Of a DNA stretch of 64,000 nucleotides, positions 45,544 through 53,807 are shown one piece after another. The notes below the pieces were generated by a model that was not told the DNA's origin, searched no databases, and saw only the letters and a list, made by a program, of their open reading frames with translations. Made by a program: the position numbers and the translations under genes. Positions within the stretch are counted from its first letter, which is position 1. Each line of letters begins with the position of its first letter. The DNA comes from Ctena decussata (taxonomy: Eukaryota; Mollusca; Bivalvia; Lucinida; Lucinidae). The stretch is from NCBI GenBank assembly GCA_963989385.1, contig OZ022511.1:26096503-26160502 (forward strand), given 5' to 3'.

Positions 45544-46305
45544 TCATTGTATAATCTGCAGAGTTCTTTTGTTGGATAAATATGTTGAATTGATGTGGGT
45601 GTCCTTTTTATAACTTTTAAGGGTTTCTATGTCTTTATGAGTGTGGGAACCAGTCCTCACTCTGTTTAATAATGCTGCATACTGAGTGTCACCCCTTTGT
45701 CTTACATTTTCGGTTAATTCTATACAGTAGAAAAGATCTCTCCATAAATGAGTTGCAGCCATACTTGGGTGATCTGCATAAACTGCACTACCAAAAACAG
45801 GGCGCAACTGATACAGGTCACCAAATGCAATGACATGGATATTGCCAAAGTAACTTTCTGAATCCTTAGCAGTGTCCATGATTTCAGTAAGTCTGCGATG
45901 TATATGCAGTAATGTGTGGACACTTACCATACTAATCTCATCAATGATCAAGACTTTTGTGTCGCTGAAAAGATTTCGCATTTTTTCTAAGAGCCGTGCT
46001 GATAGTTTATGATAGTCTGCTTGTTTTCTCTTTTGCACATCAAAATGCAACAGACGATGTAATGTCCAAGCTTTGATATTAAAGGCTGCTACACCTGTTG
46101 GTGCAGCTACAAGAACATTTTGGGTATCTGCTTTGTTTTTGCGCAAAAGGTGTTCACGCAAAAGTGTGAGCAGAAATGATTTTCCGGTGCCAGCACCACC
46201 TGTGATAAACAAATGCAGTGGACACAGATCACTTTGTTGAACTCTGTCTGTTACAAAACAAAGGATTTCTTTATGTTGTTCGTTACACTGACTGAAGTTT
46301 TGTGC
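45544..46305 (-). CDS. Helitron: N-terminal part of PIF1-type helicase
   Basis: Walker A is FITGGAGTGKSFLL, at the start of the ATG-initiated part (46,212); it is followed by VLVAAPTGVAAFNI, the Walker B block VLIIDEISMVS, a HVIAFGDLYQLRPV motif and WRDLFYCIELTENVRQ. These are PIF1 helicase motifs I, Ia, II and III. The frame is the same as that of the Rep ORF at 46,306-47,598: the 31 codons between 46,305 and 46,213 are open, so only one in-frame TAA separates Rep and helicase, which are one polypeptide in intact Helitrons. It ends by frameshift near 45,560. Confidence 0.88.
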   Translation of the reverse strand, partial: AQNFSQCNEQHKEILCFVTDRVQQSDLCPLHLFITGGAGTGKSFLLTLLREHLLRKNKADTQNVLVAAPTGVAAFNIKAWTLHRLLHFDVQKRKQADYHKLSARLLEKMRNLFSDTKVLIIDEISMVSVHTLLHIHRRLTEIMDTAKDSESYFGNIHVIAFGDLYQLRPVFGSAVYADHPSMAATHLWRDLFYCIELTENVRQRGDTQYAALLNRVRTGSHTHKDIETLKSYKKDTHINSTYLSNKRTLQIIQ

Positions 46306-47598
46306 TTATTCATCGTCAGTCATTGTGTACTGTGCCAAGGCTTTGAATTCATTGGAAGTAAACGCTTCTTGTTTAGACGTTTCTATTTCAGCAGTGTCTT
46401 CAATATCCTTGTATGCAAAGGCTGAAGACTGGTACTGAATAGATTCTTCCGTAGCGTTGGAAGCCATGAAATTTGGGGTGATAAGGCAATGAATGTCTTC
46501 TTCTTCTTCCCTTAGTGTTCTTATTTGCTGCACAGCCTGCACAAGTTTCTCATAGAAATGAAAGTATCTCAAGGACTCTTGGTCCATCGTGTGTTCTTGA
46601 TTTTTATACGCATCTTCATATGAATTGTATTTTGAAAGTATGTCTGAATGGATGCGCCAAGGCAAGAAAAGAGTCAGAATACAGGAAAAATATTTTTCTG
46701 AATCTTTGGTTATGTTTGGGATGCAAGTTCTGAAGCATGACTGCACTCTTTTTTCCCTAATCCATTGGACAGGTTTACCTTCAAGGCGGTATCGTTTTAA
46801 TGCACTTTTATATAAAGTTTTTACCTTCTCATTTTTGGATAACAAGCAATAGCATGTTGCAAAGGGCACGAAAGGCATGTTTTGAAATAAACTGTCATTT
46901 GGTCTTTTCATGTACAGTTCAATTAATCTCTGACTATAGATATCTGTGGAATTGGGGTCTAGGTCTTTTAAGATCCGTTTTGGTTTGAGAACTTTGAAAT
47001 GTTCATTCGGTGGGAATGAATTAATGAATATGGTGTCTCTTGAAGAGTATACCATTGGTAAGTTCAGAAGTCTATAAGATGCTTCTTGTGCACTTATCAG
47101 TCTCTGTGTCAACAGAATATTACCAATTTTTGATAGTTTTTTACGCGTACTTGCATTGACTGGCAATTTATGAATGGTACTTGCAAGTGCTTTTTTAACA
47201 CTTTCTGGTTCATTTTTACAGACATAGGTGCAAACATAGCAGGCTGCAGCATACTTACATCCGACCACTTGGATGTCCATGTTTGCATTCAACATTTGCA
47301 AAATACTCGGATTGTATGGATTCACCCATAGACTGTTTTCTGAACGTGCCAATTTATAAAAGCGACCAGTTGTTGATGATATGTTATTTAATTGTACTTG
47401 TGTTGTTTCCGACTGTTCTCGAGGAAAATTAAAACGACAGTGACATTTAGAGTGTCGCTTGTAGCAAGTGTTTGTGTGTGAATGAATTTGTAGCATGGTC
47501 ACTAGTTCATGAAGAGGTTTTCCTTCTTTGGGTAATTGAGCACTGATGAATTTGTCTATGAAAGCTGGTGCTGCTTTACGGCCGTCCAATGTTTCCAT
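46306..47598 (-). CDS. Helitron: Rep C-terminal region with two-tyrosine motif
   Basis: A 430-codon frame downstream of the HUH motif. It includes CYKRHSKCHCRFNFPR, a cysteine/histidine segment typical of Helitron Rep after the HUH block, and VVGCKYAAACYVCTYVCKNEP, where the tyrosines of YVCTYV are spaced as in the two-tyrosine catalytic motif of Y2-type Rep nucleases. The long region after it (YSSRDTIFINSFPP onward) is the Rep-helicase linker. It ends with TAA at 46,306-46,308 in frame with the helicase. Rep nicks and joins the element's single strand in rolling-circle transposition. Confidence 0.85.
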   Translation of the reverse strand: METLDGRKAAPAFIDKFISAQLPKEGKPLHELVTMLQIHSHTNTCYKRHSKCHCRFNFPREQSETTQVQLNNISSTTGRFYKLARSENSLWVNPYNPSILQMLNANMDIQVVGCKYAAACYVCTYVCKNEPESVKKALASTIHKLPVNASTRKKLSKIGNILLTQRLISAQEASYRLLNLPMVYSSRDTIFINSFPPNEHFKVLKPKRILKDLDPNSTDIYSQRLIELYMKRPNDSLFQNMPFVPFATCYCLLSKNEKVKTLYKSALKRYRLEGKPVQWIREKRVQSCFRTCIPNITKDSEKYFSCILTLFLPWRIHSDILSKYNSYEDAYKNQEHTMDQESLRYFHFYEKLVQAVQQIRTLREEEEDIHCLITPNFMASNATEESIQYQSSAFAYKDIEDTAEIETSKQEAFTSNEFKALAQYTMTDDE

Positions 47599-47679
47599 GT
47601 CTGGTGCATGTGCAATCCAAAAAAGGCATGAACATGAGGGCTGCCTCTGTTTTGCAATTCTATGCGTGCAAAATGATCA
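47599..47679 (-). pseudogene. Helitron Rep HUH motif segment
   Basis: Reading on the minus strand, RIELQNRGSPHVHAFF is the HUH block. The two metal-binding histidines are encoded at 47,627-47,635. Immediately after it, at a run of six T (plus-strand A, 47,619-47,624), the frame changes relative to the Rep ORF at 46,306-47,598. Without that break the segment would be continuous with it. The element tail at 47,680-47,782 is inserted directly upstream of this motif. Confidence 0.8.
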
Positions 47680-47782
47680 AAAATGTAAAAAGTATGCAAA
47701 GACCAGGAACTGAAACAATCAAAATCCAAATCCAGCCCTCAAACCATAGTTGGAAACAACTAAGATTACAAATAATCAAGAC
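47680..47782 (-). mobile_element. 103 bp Penelope-type 3' tail inserted in the Helitron Rep
   Basis: The plus-strand text 'taaaaagtatgcaaagaccagg' to 'caaataatcaag' is identical or nearly identical to the first 100 bp of the element starting at 48,530. Only the 3' extremity was inserted. The Rep reading on either side (GPAEPLGHV to the left in protein order, then the segment leading to RIELQNRG) is split by it. No clear long target duplication is seen. Confidence 0.8.
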
Positions 47783-48529
47783 AAGAACGTGTCCAAGTGG
47801 TTCAGCAGGCCCTTTGATGTAATGGTTTAGGAATTTTTCCCAAAGTAAATTGCACTCTTGATTGGGTTGTTACGTAACATCTGAGCTTTTGCACTAGCTG
47901 ATAGAAGTTGTACTGTTTCATCTGTCAAAGAAAAGTCAATGAATTTGTAAAGTTCAAGCCAGTTACTGTCATTGCAACTTAATGACAAGAAGAAAGTGGG
48001 AGGTCCCAATGTCTAGAATTTAGATAACAAGTCATGAAGTTGATTGCGCCAATATGCGGCTGTGCCTTTCATTTGTTTCATAAATTTATAATCTTCTTTT
48101 ACATGGTGCTTGTAATTATCTTCGAGTATGTGTTGTGCTTGTAATGGACGACTGGTTTCCCTGCCAATTCTGACAGCTACAGAAATACAGGACTGAAGAG
48201 TGTACTCTTCAAGCACATTCAAAGACCAAAACAGATACTGTGTATTTGTGCTCCATCTGTTGTCAGAGTTTAGTACTCTGCATGTGAAACACAGTTTGGG
48301 TGTGAGATTTGCAATATGAGTCTTCAGACCATTGATACCTTTAGGAAACAAGGTAGGGAATGCCATTTCTTCAGCATGTTGGTGTGAAAATATGTTCAAA
48401 GGGAGATTTGTTAAGTAAGGTAACTTTATGTTAGGTATATCATCAAGCCTGAGTTTTTTTCTTAACGGTACAGTATAATCATCAGGTATAATTGATAATT
48501 CTTGGAGGGTTGCTTCACTGGTAAAAGTA
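47783..48529 (-). pseudogene. Helitron-like N-terminal Rep region
   Basis: The frame 48,013 upward encodes MAFPTLFPKGINGL, RVLNSDNRWSTNTQYLFW and MKGTAAYWRNQLHDLLSK, and then, in another frame (47,827-48,009), GPPTFFLSLSCNDSNWLEL. In this order they form the Helitron_like_N domain that precedes the HUH motif. It is broken by at least two frame changes (near 48,010 and near 47,835). On its upstream side the retroelement at 48,530-50,762 cuts the protein between an acidic 'ENCEDENF' segment and 'TSEATLQEL'. Confidence 0.8.
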
Positions 48530-49137
48530 AAAAGTATGCAAAGACCAGGAACTGAAACAATCAAAATCCAAATCCAGCCCTCAAACCATAGTTGGAAACA
48601 ACTAAGATTACAAATAATCAAGATACAGAGAACATATGGCCAACCGAGTGAGCAGCTTGTTCCCAAAAGGTGGCCACTCAGCAACCCAAACCGAACCAAA
48701 AATAATAAGAACATACATAAGGTAAAACATCACAGAAACTCTGACACCAAAAACAGGCAACAGAGAACCACAACAGAACTACCGCCTTGGAACGGTCAGT
48801 AATGAATTACTGGGGGCCTTAAATCGATTTTACAGGCCCAACCTCACCCTCAGTTTCTGAAGTGGTACAAAACATTTAGTTGGTTGTTCGGTTCGCATGA
48901 TAACCCTCTAACTCGTCAATGAATCATCACGGTAAACACATAAATCAAATTTCAACACCATGAAGAAGCAAAGACGGGGACTCAACAGATACAACGGGCC
49001 GTCTGACAGGTGGAGATCCCTGTCCTGCCAAACAACCCCACTGGAAATCTGAAGCAAAAGAAGGTCACCAGTTGAGCCCCGGTGGACCAAGCAACAGACA
49101 AAAAGGCTCCGGTCCCAACCAACTAAAATATATAGCT

Positions 49138-49822
49138 TTAGGTCGGGGCCATCATAGAGTCTGACGACCGATCCCCCGGTGTGCAATTAAAGAGTGCAGC
49201 AAAGTTATTAACCGTGATTGGGTTAATCACTAAGCATGCAGACTGTCGCATTACATTTAAATTATAGCCAATACGTTTGTGACGTATTATTATTTTTCGG
49301 AATTGATCAGAAAAATCAGTCCTACCCTTAATCGTTTTGAATTTGTATACTAAGTCACCATAAAATTCTGGTTCCGATAGGCCTTGGTGTAAAAGAAATT
49401 TTAATCCGACATCAAATTTTGAAACCAATTCATGGTGTCTGCGATAGAATTTAGAAAAAGCCTTTCTAAGCTTATGATACCGATAGCCCTGTTGAAGAAG
49501 TTTAGCAGTTAAACATTTATTACGAGCATTAAAGTCATCTACATGACTACACACTCTAGCAAATCTTATAAGTTGAGAAATATACACTCCATAAGAGGGA
49601 CGACGTGGAACGTCACCATCCAAAAATGGAAAATTAACTATATCAAAGTCAAAGTCATCACGTTTATCATAAATTTTAGAAGATACAAAACCGTTGGAAA
49701 TAGATAGATGTAAATCCAAAAAGGGGACCTCGGTATCTGAAGTATTAGCTTTATTCAATTTAAGTTCAGGTGGGTAAATTTGGTTAACCATACTTTCAAA
49801 ATAAGGATTATCAATATTCAGA
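49138..49822 (-). CDS. Retroelement RT C-terminal part (after YLDDL)
   Basis: The open frame covers the region following motif C: LNIDNPYFESMVNQIYPPEL, TEVPFLDLHLSI, SSKIYDKRDDFDFDIVNFPF, YRYHKLRKAFSKFYRRH and a C-terminus ending SMMAPT. The second half forms the thumb and connector in related sequences I recognise from bivalve genomes. The first residues of the 49,863-49,823 extension are encoded by the nested copy's tail and are not part of the protein. It is in frame throughout. Confidence 0.75.
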
Positions 49823-50534
49823 AAAAAAAGTAAAAAGTATGCAAAGATCAGGAACTGAAACAATCAATATCCAAATCCAGCCCTCAAACCATAGTTGGAA
49901 ACAACTAAGATTACAAATAATCAAGATACAGAGAACATATGGCCAACCGAGTGAGCAGCTTGTTCCCAAAAGGTGGCCACTCAGCAACCCAAACCGAACC
50001 AAAAATAATAATACATACATAAGGTAAAACATCACAGAAACTCTGACACCAAAAACAGGCAACAGAGAACCACAACAGAACTACCGCCTTGGAACGGTCA
50101 GAAATGAATTACTGGGGGGCTTAAATCGATTTTACAGGCCCAACCTCACCCTCAGTTTCTGAAGTGGTACAAAACATTTAGTTGGTTGTTCGGTTCGCAT
50201 GATAACCCTCTAACTCGTCAATGAATCATCACGGTAAACACATAAATCAAATTTCAACACCATGAAGAAGCAAAGACGAGGACTCAACAGATACAACGGG
50301 CCGTCTGACAGGTGGAGATCCCTGTCCTGCCAAACGACCCCACTGGAAATCTGAAGCAAAAGAAGGTCACCAGTTGAGCCCCGGTGGACCAAGCAACAGA
50401 CAAAAAGGCTCCGGTCCCAACCAACTAAAATATATAGCTTTAGGTCGGGGCCATCATAGAGTCTGACGACCGATCCCCCGGTGTGCAATTAAAGAGTGCA
50501 GCAAAGTTATCAACCGTGATTGGGTTAATCACTA
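49823..50534 (-). mobile_element. Sibling 3' tail nested inside the YLDDL motif
   Basis: About 712 bp, almost identical (a handful of differences by eye) to the last 90 nt of coding sequence plus the 3' UTR of the host copy at 48,530-49,230. It starts at 'ttagtgattaaccc' within the last codons of the RT and ends with the usual 'tactttttactttt'. It sits immediately after the codons for Tyr-Leu-Asp-Asp-Leu of the host copy, so the first RT part ends in a stop six nucleotides later. The high identity means the insertion is recent. Confidence 0.85.
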
Positions 50535-50762
50535 AGATCGTCTAAATATCTAGAGGTTGAGTTAAATGCCTCAATGATATCAGCTTGATTATCAACAGAA
50601 AGAGAAGTCATGAAATCTCTTTCATAACAAAATAAAAACAAATCGGCCACAAGAGGAGCACAATTTGTACCCATCGGAATACCAACAATTTGTCTGTATA
50701 ACTTATTACCAAATCTGATGTAAATATTATCTAAGAGATATGATAAGGCGTCACATACATTA
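50525..50762 (-). CDS. Retroelement RT palm fragment (motifs B and C)
   Basis: The open frame carries VCDALSYLLDNIYIRFG, GIPMGTNCAPLVADLFLFCY (motif B) and RYLDDL (motif C). Upstream of about 50,762 the same frame continues into Helitron coding sequence, an accidental fusion at the 5' truncation point. Downstream the protein is cut by the nested tail. RT motif A and the N-terminus are missing, so this copy cannot make an RT. Confidence 0.8.
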
Positions 50763-51199
50763 AAGTTTTCATCTTCGCAATTTTCTAAATTACTGTTGTT
50801 CTTGGGCATGACACATTCAAACGAGGAAATGTCCTGTAATGTGATATCTTTGTATAAGTGATTATTTGCCTGTAGCCATGCAAGTACATTGTATATTTTT
50901 GAAACATTCACAATATGTGCAACAGAGTTCAATGCAGATGTTATAGATACATATGGGCTGTCAGCTTGTACTCGTGGAAGAAGCTTACTTATTTCTTCAT
51001 TTTGTACTGGAATGTTAATACACTGACCTTTTTGTGCAAACTAGCCGCCGACTGGTAGTTTTGCTAATTTCATGTATGGATAAACTTGAGAAATCATATG
51101 AATTTCTGTGTTGTTCAAATGTATTAGCACATCAGGTATTTTTCCTGCACACATTTGTTCAGTTTTTAATGGGTTTTCATTGTTAGGATGTCTTGCACA
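50763..51199 (-). pseudogene. Helitron DUF6570-like region
   Basis: The minus strand reads MISQVYPYMKLAKLPVGG, an in-frame stop near 51,042, then FAQKGQCINIPVQNE, ISKLLPR, VSKIYNVLAWLQANNHLYKDI. This series is typical of the conserved region (DUF6570) between the OTU and Helitron_like_N domains in animal Helitron polyproteins. It is joined to the OTU frame by a frame change near 51,190. Confidence 0.7.
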
Positions 51200-52159
51200 C
51201 TATGCACATGAATATTTCTGTGTGTGGCCTGTTGTTGTTGGTTTGTGAGGATTTTTTGCAAGTATCAGTTGGCCACAGGTTGAACAAAAAGCGTGAGGCA
51301 ATATATCAAAACATTTAAAAGTGGAAATACTGTGAGAAATAGTTGTAAGAGGGGCAGCAATGCTTTGTATTGACTCTGTGGTGTTTTGTATGGAAGGTTG
51401 CTCACCATAGTTTTTGCTTTGGGCAGATGGTAAAAAAGGATTAAACAGCCTGCTTCTATGAACAAGGGGAACAAAATGATTTGGCTGAAAGGTTCCATTT
51501 TGCATTCTATATCCAGACCACATTATAGGCAATAAAGGAATGTTTCTGTCATATGGGAATAAAGGGGTTATGACCTTGAGGAATAAATTTCTAATGTTGT
51601 GGTTTTCTTTTGGATACACTGAAAATATAGACATACCTAGAGCAGTACTTAGAGACTGTATCTGCCACATACTAGACCAAGAAAAATCTTGTAAAGTCGA
51701 AACAACTTCATTTTCTAAAACCATTGATACTTTCTCTCCAGAAATTTTGTTAGTGTTCAGTCTATAATCTTGTAAAGCAAAAGGACTACACAGAACAATT
51801 TGCTCATGAATGAACTGAGAAAGTAAGGCACTGTTGTCTTCCATAAAAGTGCTTTGTAACTGCATTAATGCAATGGCAGATCTAAGCCTAAGTTCTGTAG
51901 CTAGTCTTTCATTGCCTACTAGTAAAATGCTAATTGCATTAAACAAACAATTTCCATTTGATGTTGATTTCAAAGGGACAAGATCATCTGGTAAATCATC
52001 TGGTAGAAATACTGATGCAGTATGATCAATAGTTGAAGTGCTGAACTTTGTTGTGCAGGGTTCAGGTATTTTGTATTGATCAATACCACTTGATAATTTA
52101 TGAGCCTCATTTTGTAAACTCTGGTAGCTATTCTTGGCAGCTGCACTAAGCATCAGCAC
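51200..52159 (-). CDS. Helitron: OTU-like cysteine protease domain
   Basis: A 319-codon frame. LKSTSNGNCLFNAISILL (63-80) contains the cysteine of the OTU catalytic block, whose usual leading aspartate is asparagine here (N68). QPNHFVPLV (225-233) supplies the catalytic histidine (H228). LRLRSAIALM (90-99) follows the usual helix. A Cys-rich end (CSTCGQLI and a final SCA) precedes the DUF6570 region. OTU domains are known at the N-terminus of some animal Helitron proteins, where their role is not established; deubiquitinase-type activity is inferred from the fold only. The start methionine at 52,159 is the first one visible. Confidence 0.8.
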   Translation of the reverse strand: MLMLSAAAKNSYQSLQNEAHKLSSGIDQYKIPEPCTTKFSTSTIDHTASVFLPDDLPDDLVPLKSTSNGNCLFNAISILLVGNERLATELRLRSAIALMQLQSTFMEDNSALLSQFIHEQIVLCSPFALQDYRLNTNKISGEKVSMVLENEVVSTLQDFSWSSMWQIQSLSTALGMSIFSVYPKENHNIRNLFLKVITPLFPYDRNIPLLPIMWSGYRMQNGTFQPNHFVPLVHRSRLFNPFLPSAQSKNYGEQPSIQNTTESIQSIAAPLTTISHSISTFKCFDILPHAFCSTCGQLILAKNPHKPTTTGHTQKYSCA

Positions 52160-52216
52160 TGCTGTAGTGAAAAATAAATGTCTTTCGGACCACCTCTAAC
52201 GAATAATGAAATAAAT

Positions 52217-52396
52217 ACAGTCAAACCTGCTCATGTGGTCACCTCTATTAAGGGATCACCTGGCTTCAGCAGCCACATTTTCTTGGTCCCTTGAACCAAA
52301 TTACAGTGCAAATGAACCTGTATTAAGGGATCACCTATCTGAAGCAGCCAAGTATTGTCCTTGCCTTGGGTGATCCCTTAATATCGGTTTGACTGT
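52217..52396. mobile_element. MITE with CAGTCAAACC termini
   Basis: Ends ACAGTCAAACC and GGTTTGACTGT are an 11 bp inverted repeat flanked by T/TA-rich sequence, as in mariner-like MITEs. The interior has a duplicated segment, 'attaagggatcacct' at 52,249 and 52,321, each followed by 'cagcagcca'/'agcagcca', and a reversed 'tgatcccttaat' at 52,371. It lies just upstream of the Helitron OTU frame. Confidence 0.7.
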
Positions 52397-52579
52397 TATT
52401 CAGACAGAAATTGTGTTTCTCATCATAACTTTAAATAACGTAAACATTAACAATTTTCTAAGCGTGGATATTTTGATTTGATAAGCAGAAGCAGCTGAAT
52501 GATGTAAATTATAGTGTAATGAGTACTAATCACCTACTAGTAATACCAACCTATGTCAAGCCATTTTACTACATGTATT

Positions 52580-53510
52580 TATTATGGAACTCAGATATCT
52601 CATTTATTATATCAGATATCTAATATATTATATATGTTATTTATTATATAAGATACCTTATATAAAAGATAATTTATATAATAAATAAGATATCTCTTAT
52701 AGATTAGAATATAAGATATCTAATATGCCAATTAAGATATGTAATATAACATATAAGATATCTAATATCCTATATATGATATCTGATATAGGATATAAGA
52801 TATCTATATAGGATATGAGATATCTTATTTAATTTTTTGATGCTTAACGTGCACAGTAAACAACTATGGTCATGTCAGGACGGTCAGTTTCCCTAACCAC
52901 ACTATTCCTGGGCAGGCTAAGACATCCTAAGCGGTTAACCAGTACAAAGTGGACATACTTTCGCCAGTAACTGACAACTGCCATTCTTGAATCAGCGGAA
53001 GGAGAAACTAAAGTATGTGGCCAGACCGGGTTTCGAACCCAGGACCTCTGACTAATGAGTCAGGTATCCTACTGACTTATAGATGTTATATTAGATATCT
53101 TGATTGGCCTATTAAATATCTGATATACTATATAAGATATCTGATATATTAAATTAGATTGATGTAAAATTAAATAACTTATCTCATATCCCATATAAGA
53201 TATGTTATATCCTATAGAAGATATCTTATATGCCATATAAGATATCTTATATGCTACATAAGATATCCTATATAGGTATATAAGATATTTTATCTGACTT
53301 TTCCATAAGACACAACACAACATATAAGATACCTGATATAGCATATATGGAATCTTATATAACATAAATGATATCTTCTTTAATTTTACATATTAGATAT
53401 CCAAATATGTTATAGATATCCAAATATGTTATATTAGATATGTAACATGTTATCTTACATATCTTAATTGGCATATTAGATACCGGTAGCTACTATACTA
53501 TACGGCTAAT
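52580..53510. repeat. ATATC-rich palindromic satellite
   Basis: Nearly 700 bp of short, shuffled AT words dominated by 'agatatctaatat', 'agatatcttatat' and 'taagatatc', in both orientations, split by a SINE at 52,840-53,085. Frames through it (53,069-53,365) merely reflect the repeat. Confidence 0.85.
52840..53085 (-). mobile_element. tRNA-derived SINE inside the ATATC satellite
   Basis: The minus strand has a box A-like 'taagtcagtaggatacc' and a box B 'gggttcgaaaccc' (about 53,031-53,044). The body includes 'gtcaggacggt' in plus orientation, shared with the SINEs at 2.2 and 11.1 kb. Satellite sequence continues on both sides, showing that it inserted into the array. Confidence 0.75.
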
Positions 53511-53807
53511 AAATAGTAAAATGGCTTGCTATACTAACAAGACATCAGCAAGCTAAAGTAGAAACTTTTCAAAACAGAAAAACTTCATTCAAAACTTTGA
53601 TGTAAAATGTTAATGGATGGATGCATGGAAGCACGGACAGATGGAAGGATGGAAAGTATATACTCCTTTGACATTTTTTTGTATACTGGGAGTATAATAA
53701 TATGATTCTGGTTATAACACATTTCAAACATGGATCCAAAAATATATACATTATACAGAAAGACAACCATAAATTGAAATTTTTCCAGATAATCTATTAA
53801 TAACAAA
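53511..53807. other. Non-coding spacer
   Basis: Contains an imperfect GGAT/TGGA-rich patch near 53,610-53,655. Overlapping minus-strand frames have no domain. Confidence 0.4.

Larger units (their letters stand above)
48530..50762 (-). mobile_element. Penelope-type retroelement inserted in the Helitron
   Basis: A 5'-truncated minus-strand copy. It begins inside the RT near 50,762, is interrupted by a nested sibling copy (49,823-50,534), resumes from 49,822 to the protein end at 49,138, and has a 3' UTR of about 610 bp ending 'ctttgcatactttttactttt' at about 48,530. The flanks carry short related sequences (ACTTTA and ACTTTTA), compatible with a short target duplication. RT motif B, GIPMGTNCAPLVADL, resembles the MGT block of the Penelope-like RT at 41 kb. 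No GIY-YIG domain is seen. Confidence 0.8.

Noticed and set aside
48908..49186. A 92-codon minus-strand frame starting MHTGGS, present identically again at 50,210-50,488
   Set aside because: Both lie in the two nearly identical copies of the retroelement 3' end and overlap the RT C-terminus in another frame. Identity reflects recent duplication, not coding constraint.
53069..53365. 98-codon minus-strand frame rich in Tyr and Ile
   Set aside because: Translation of the ATATC satellite; no complexity.
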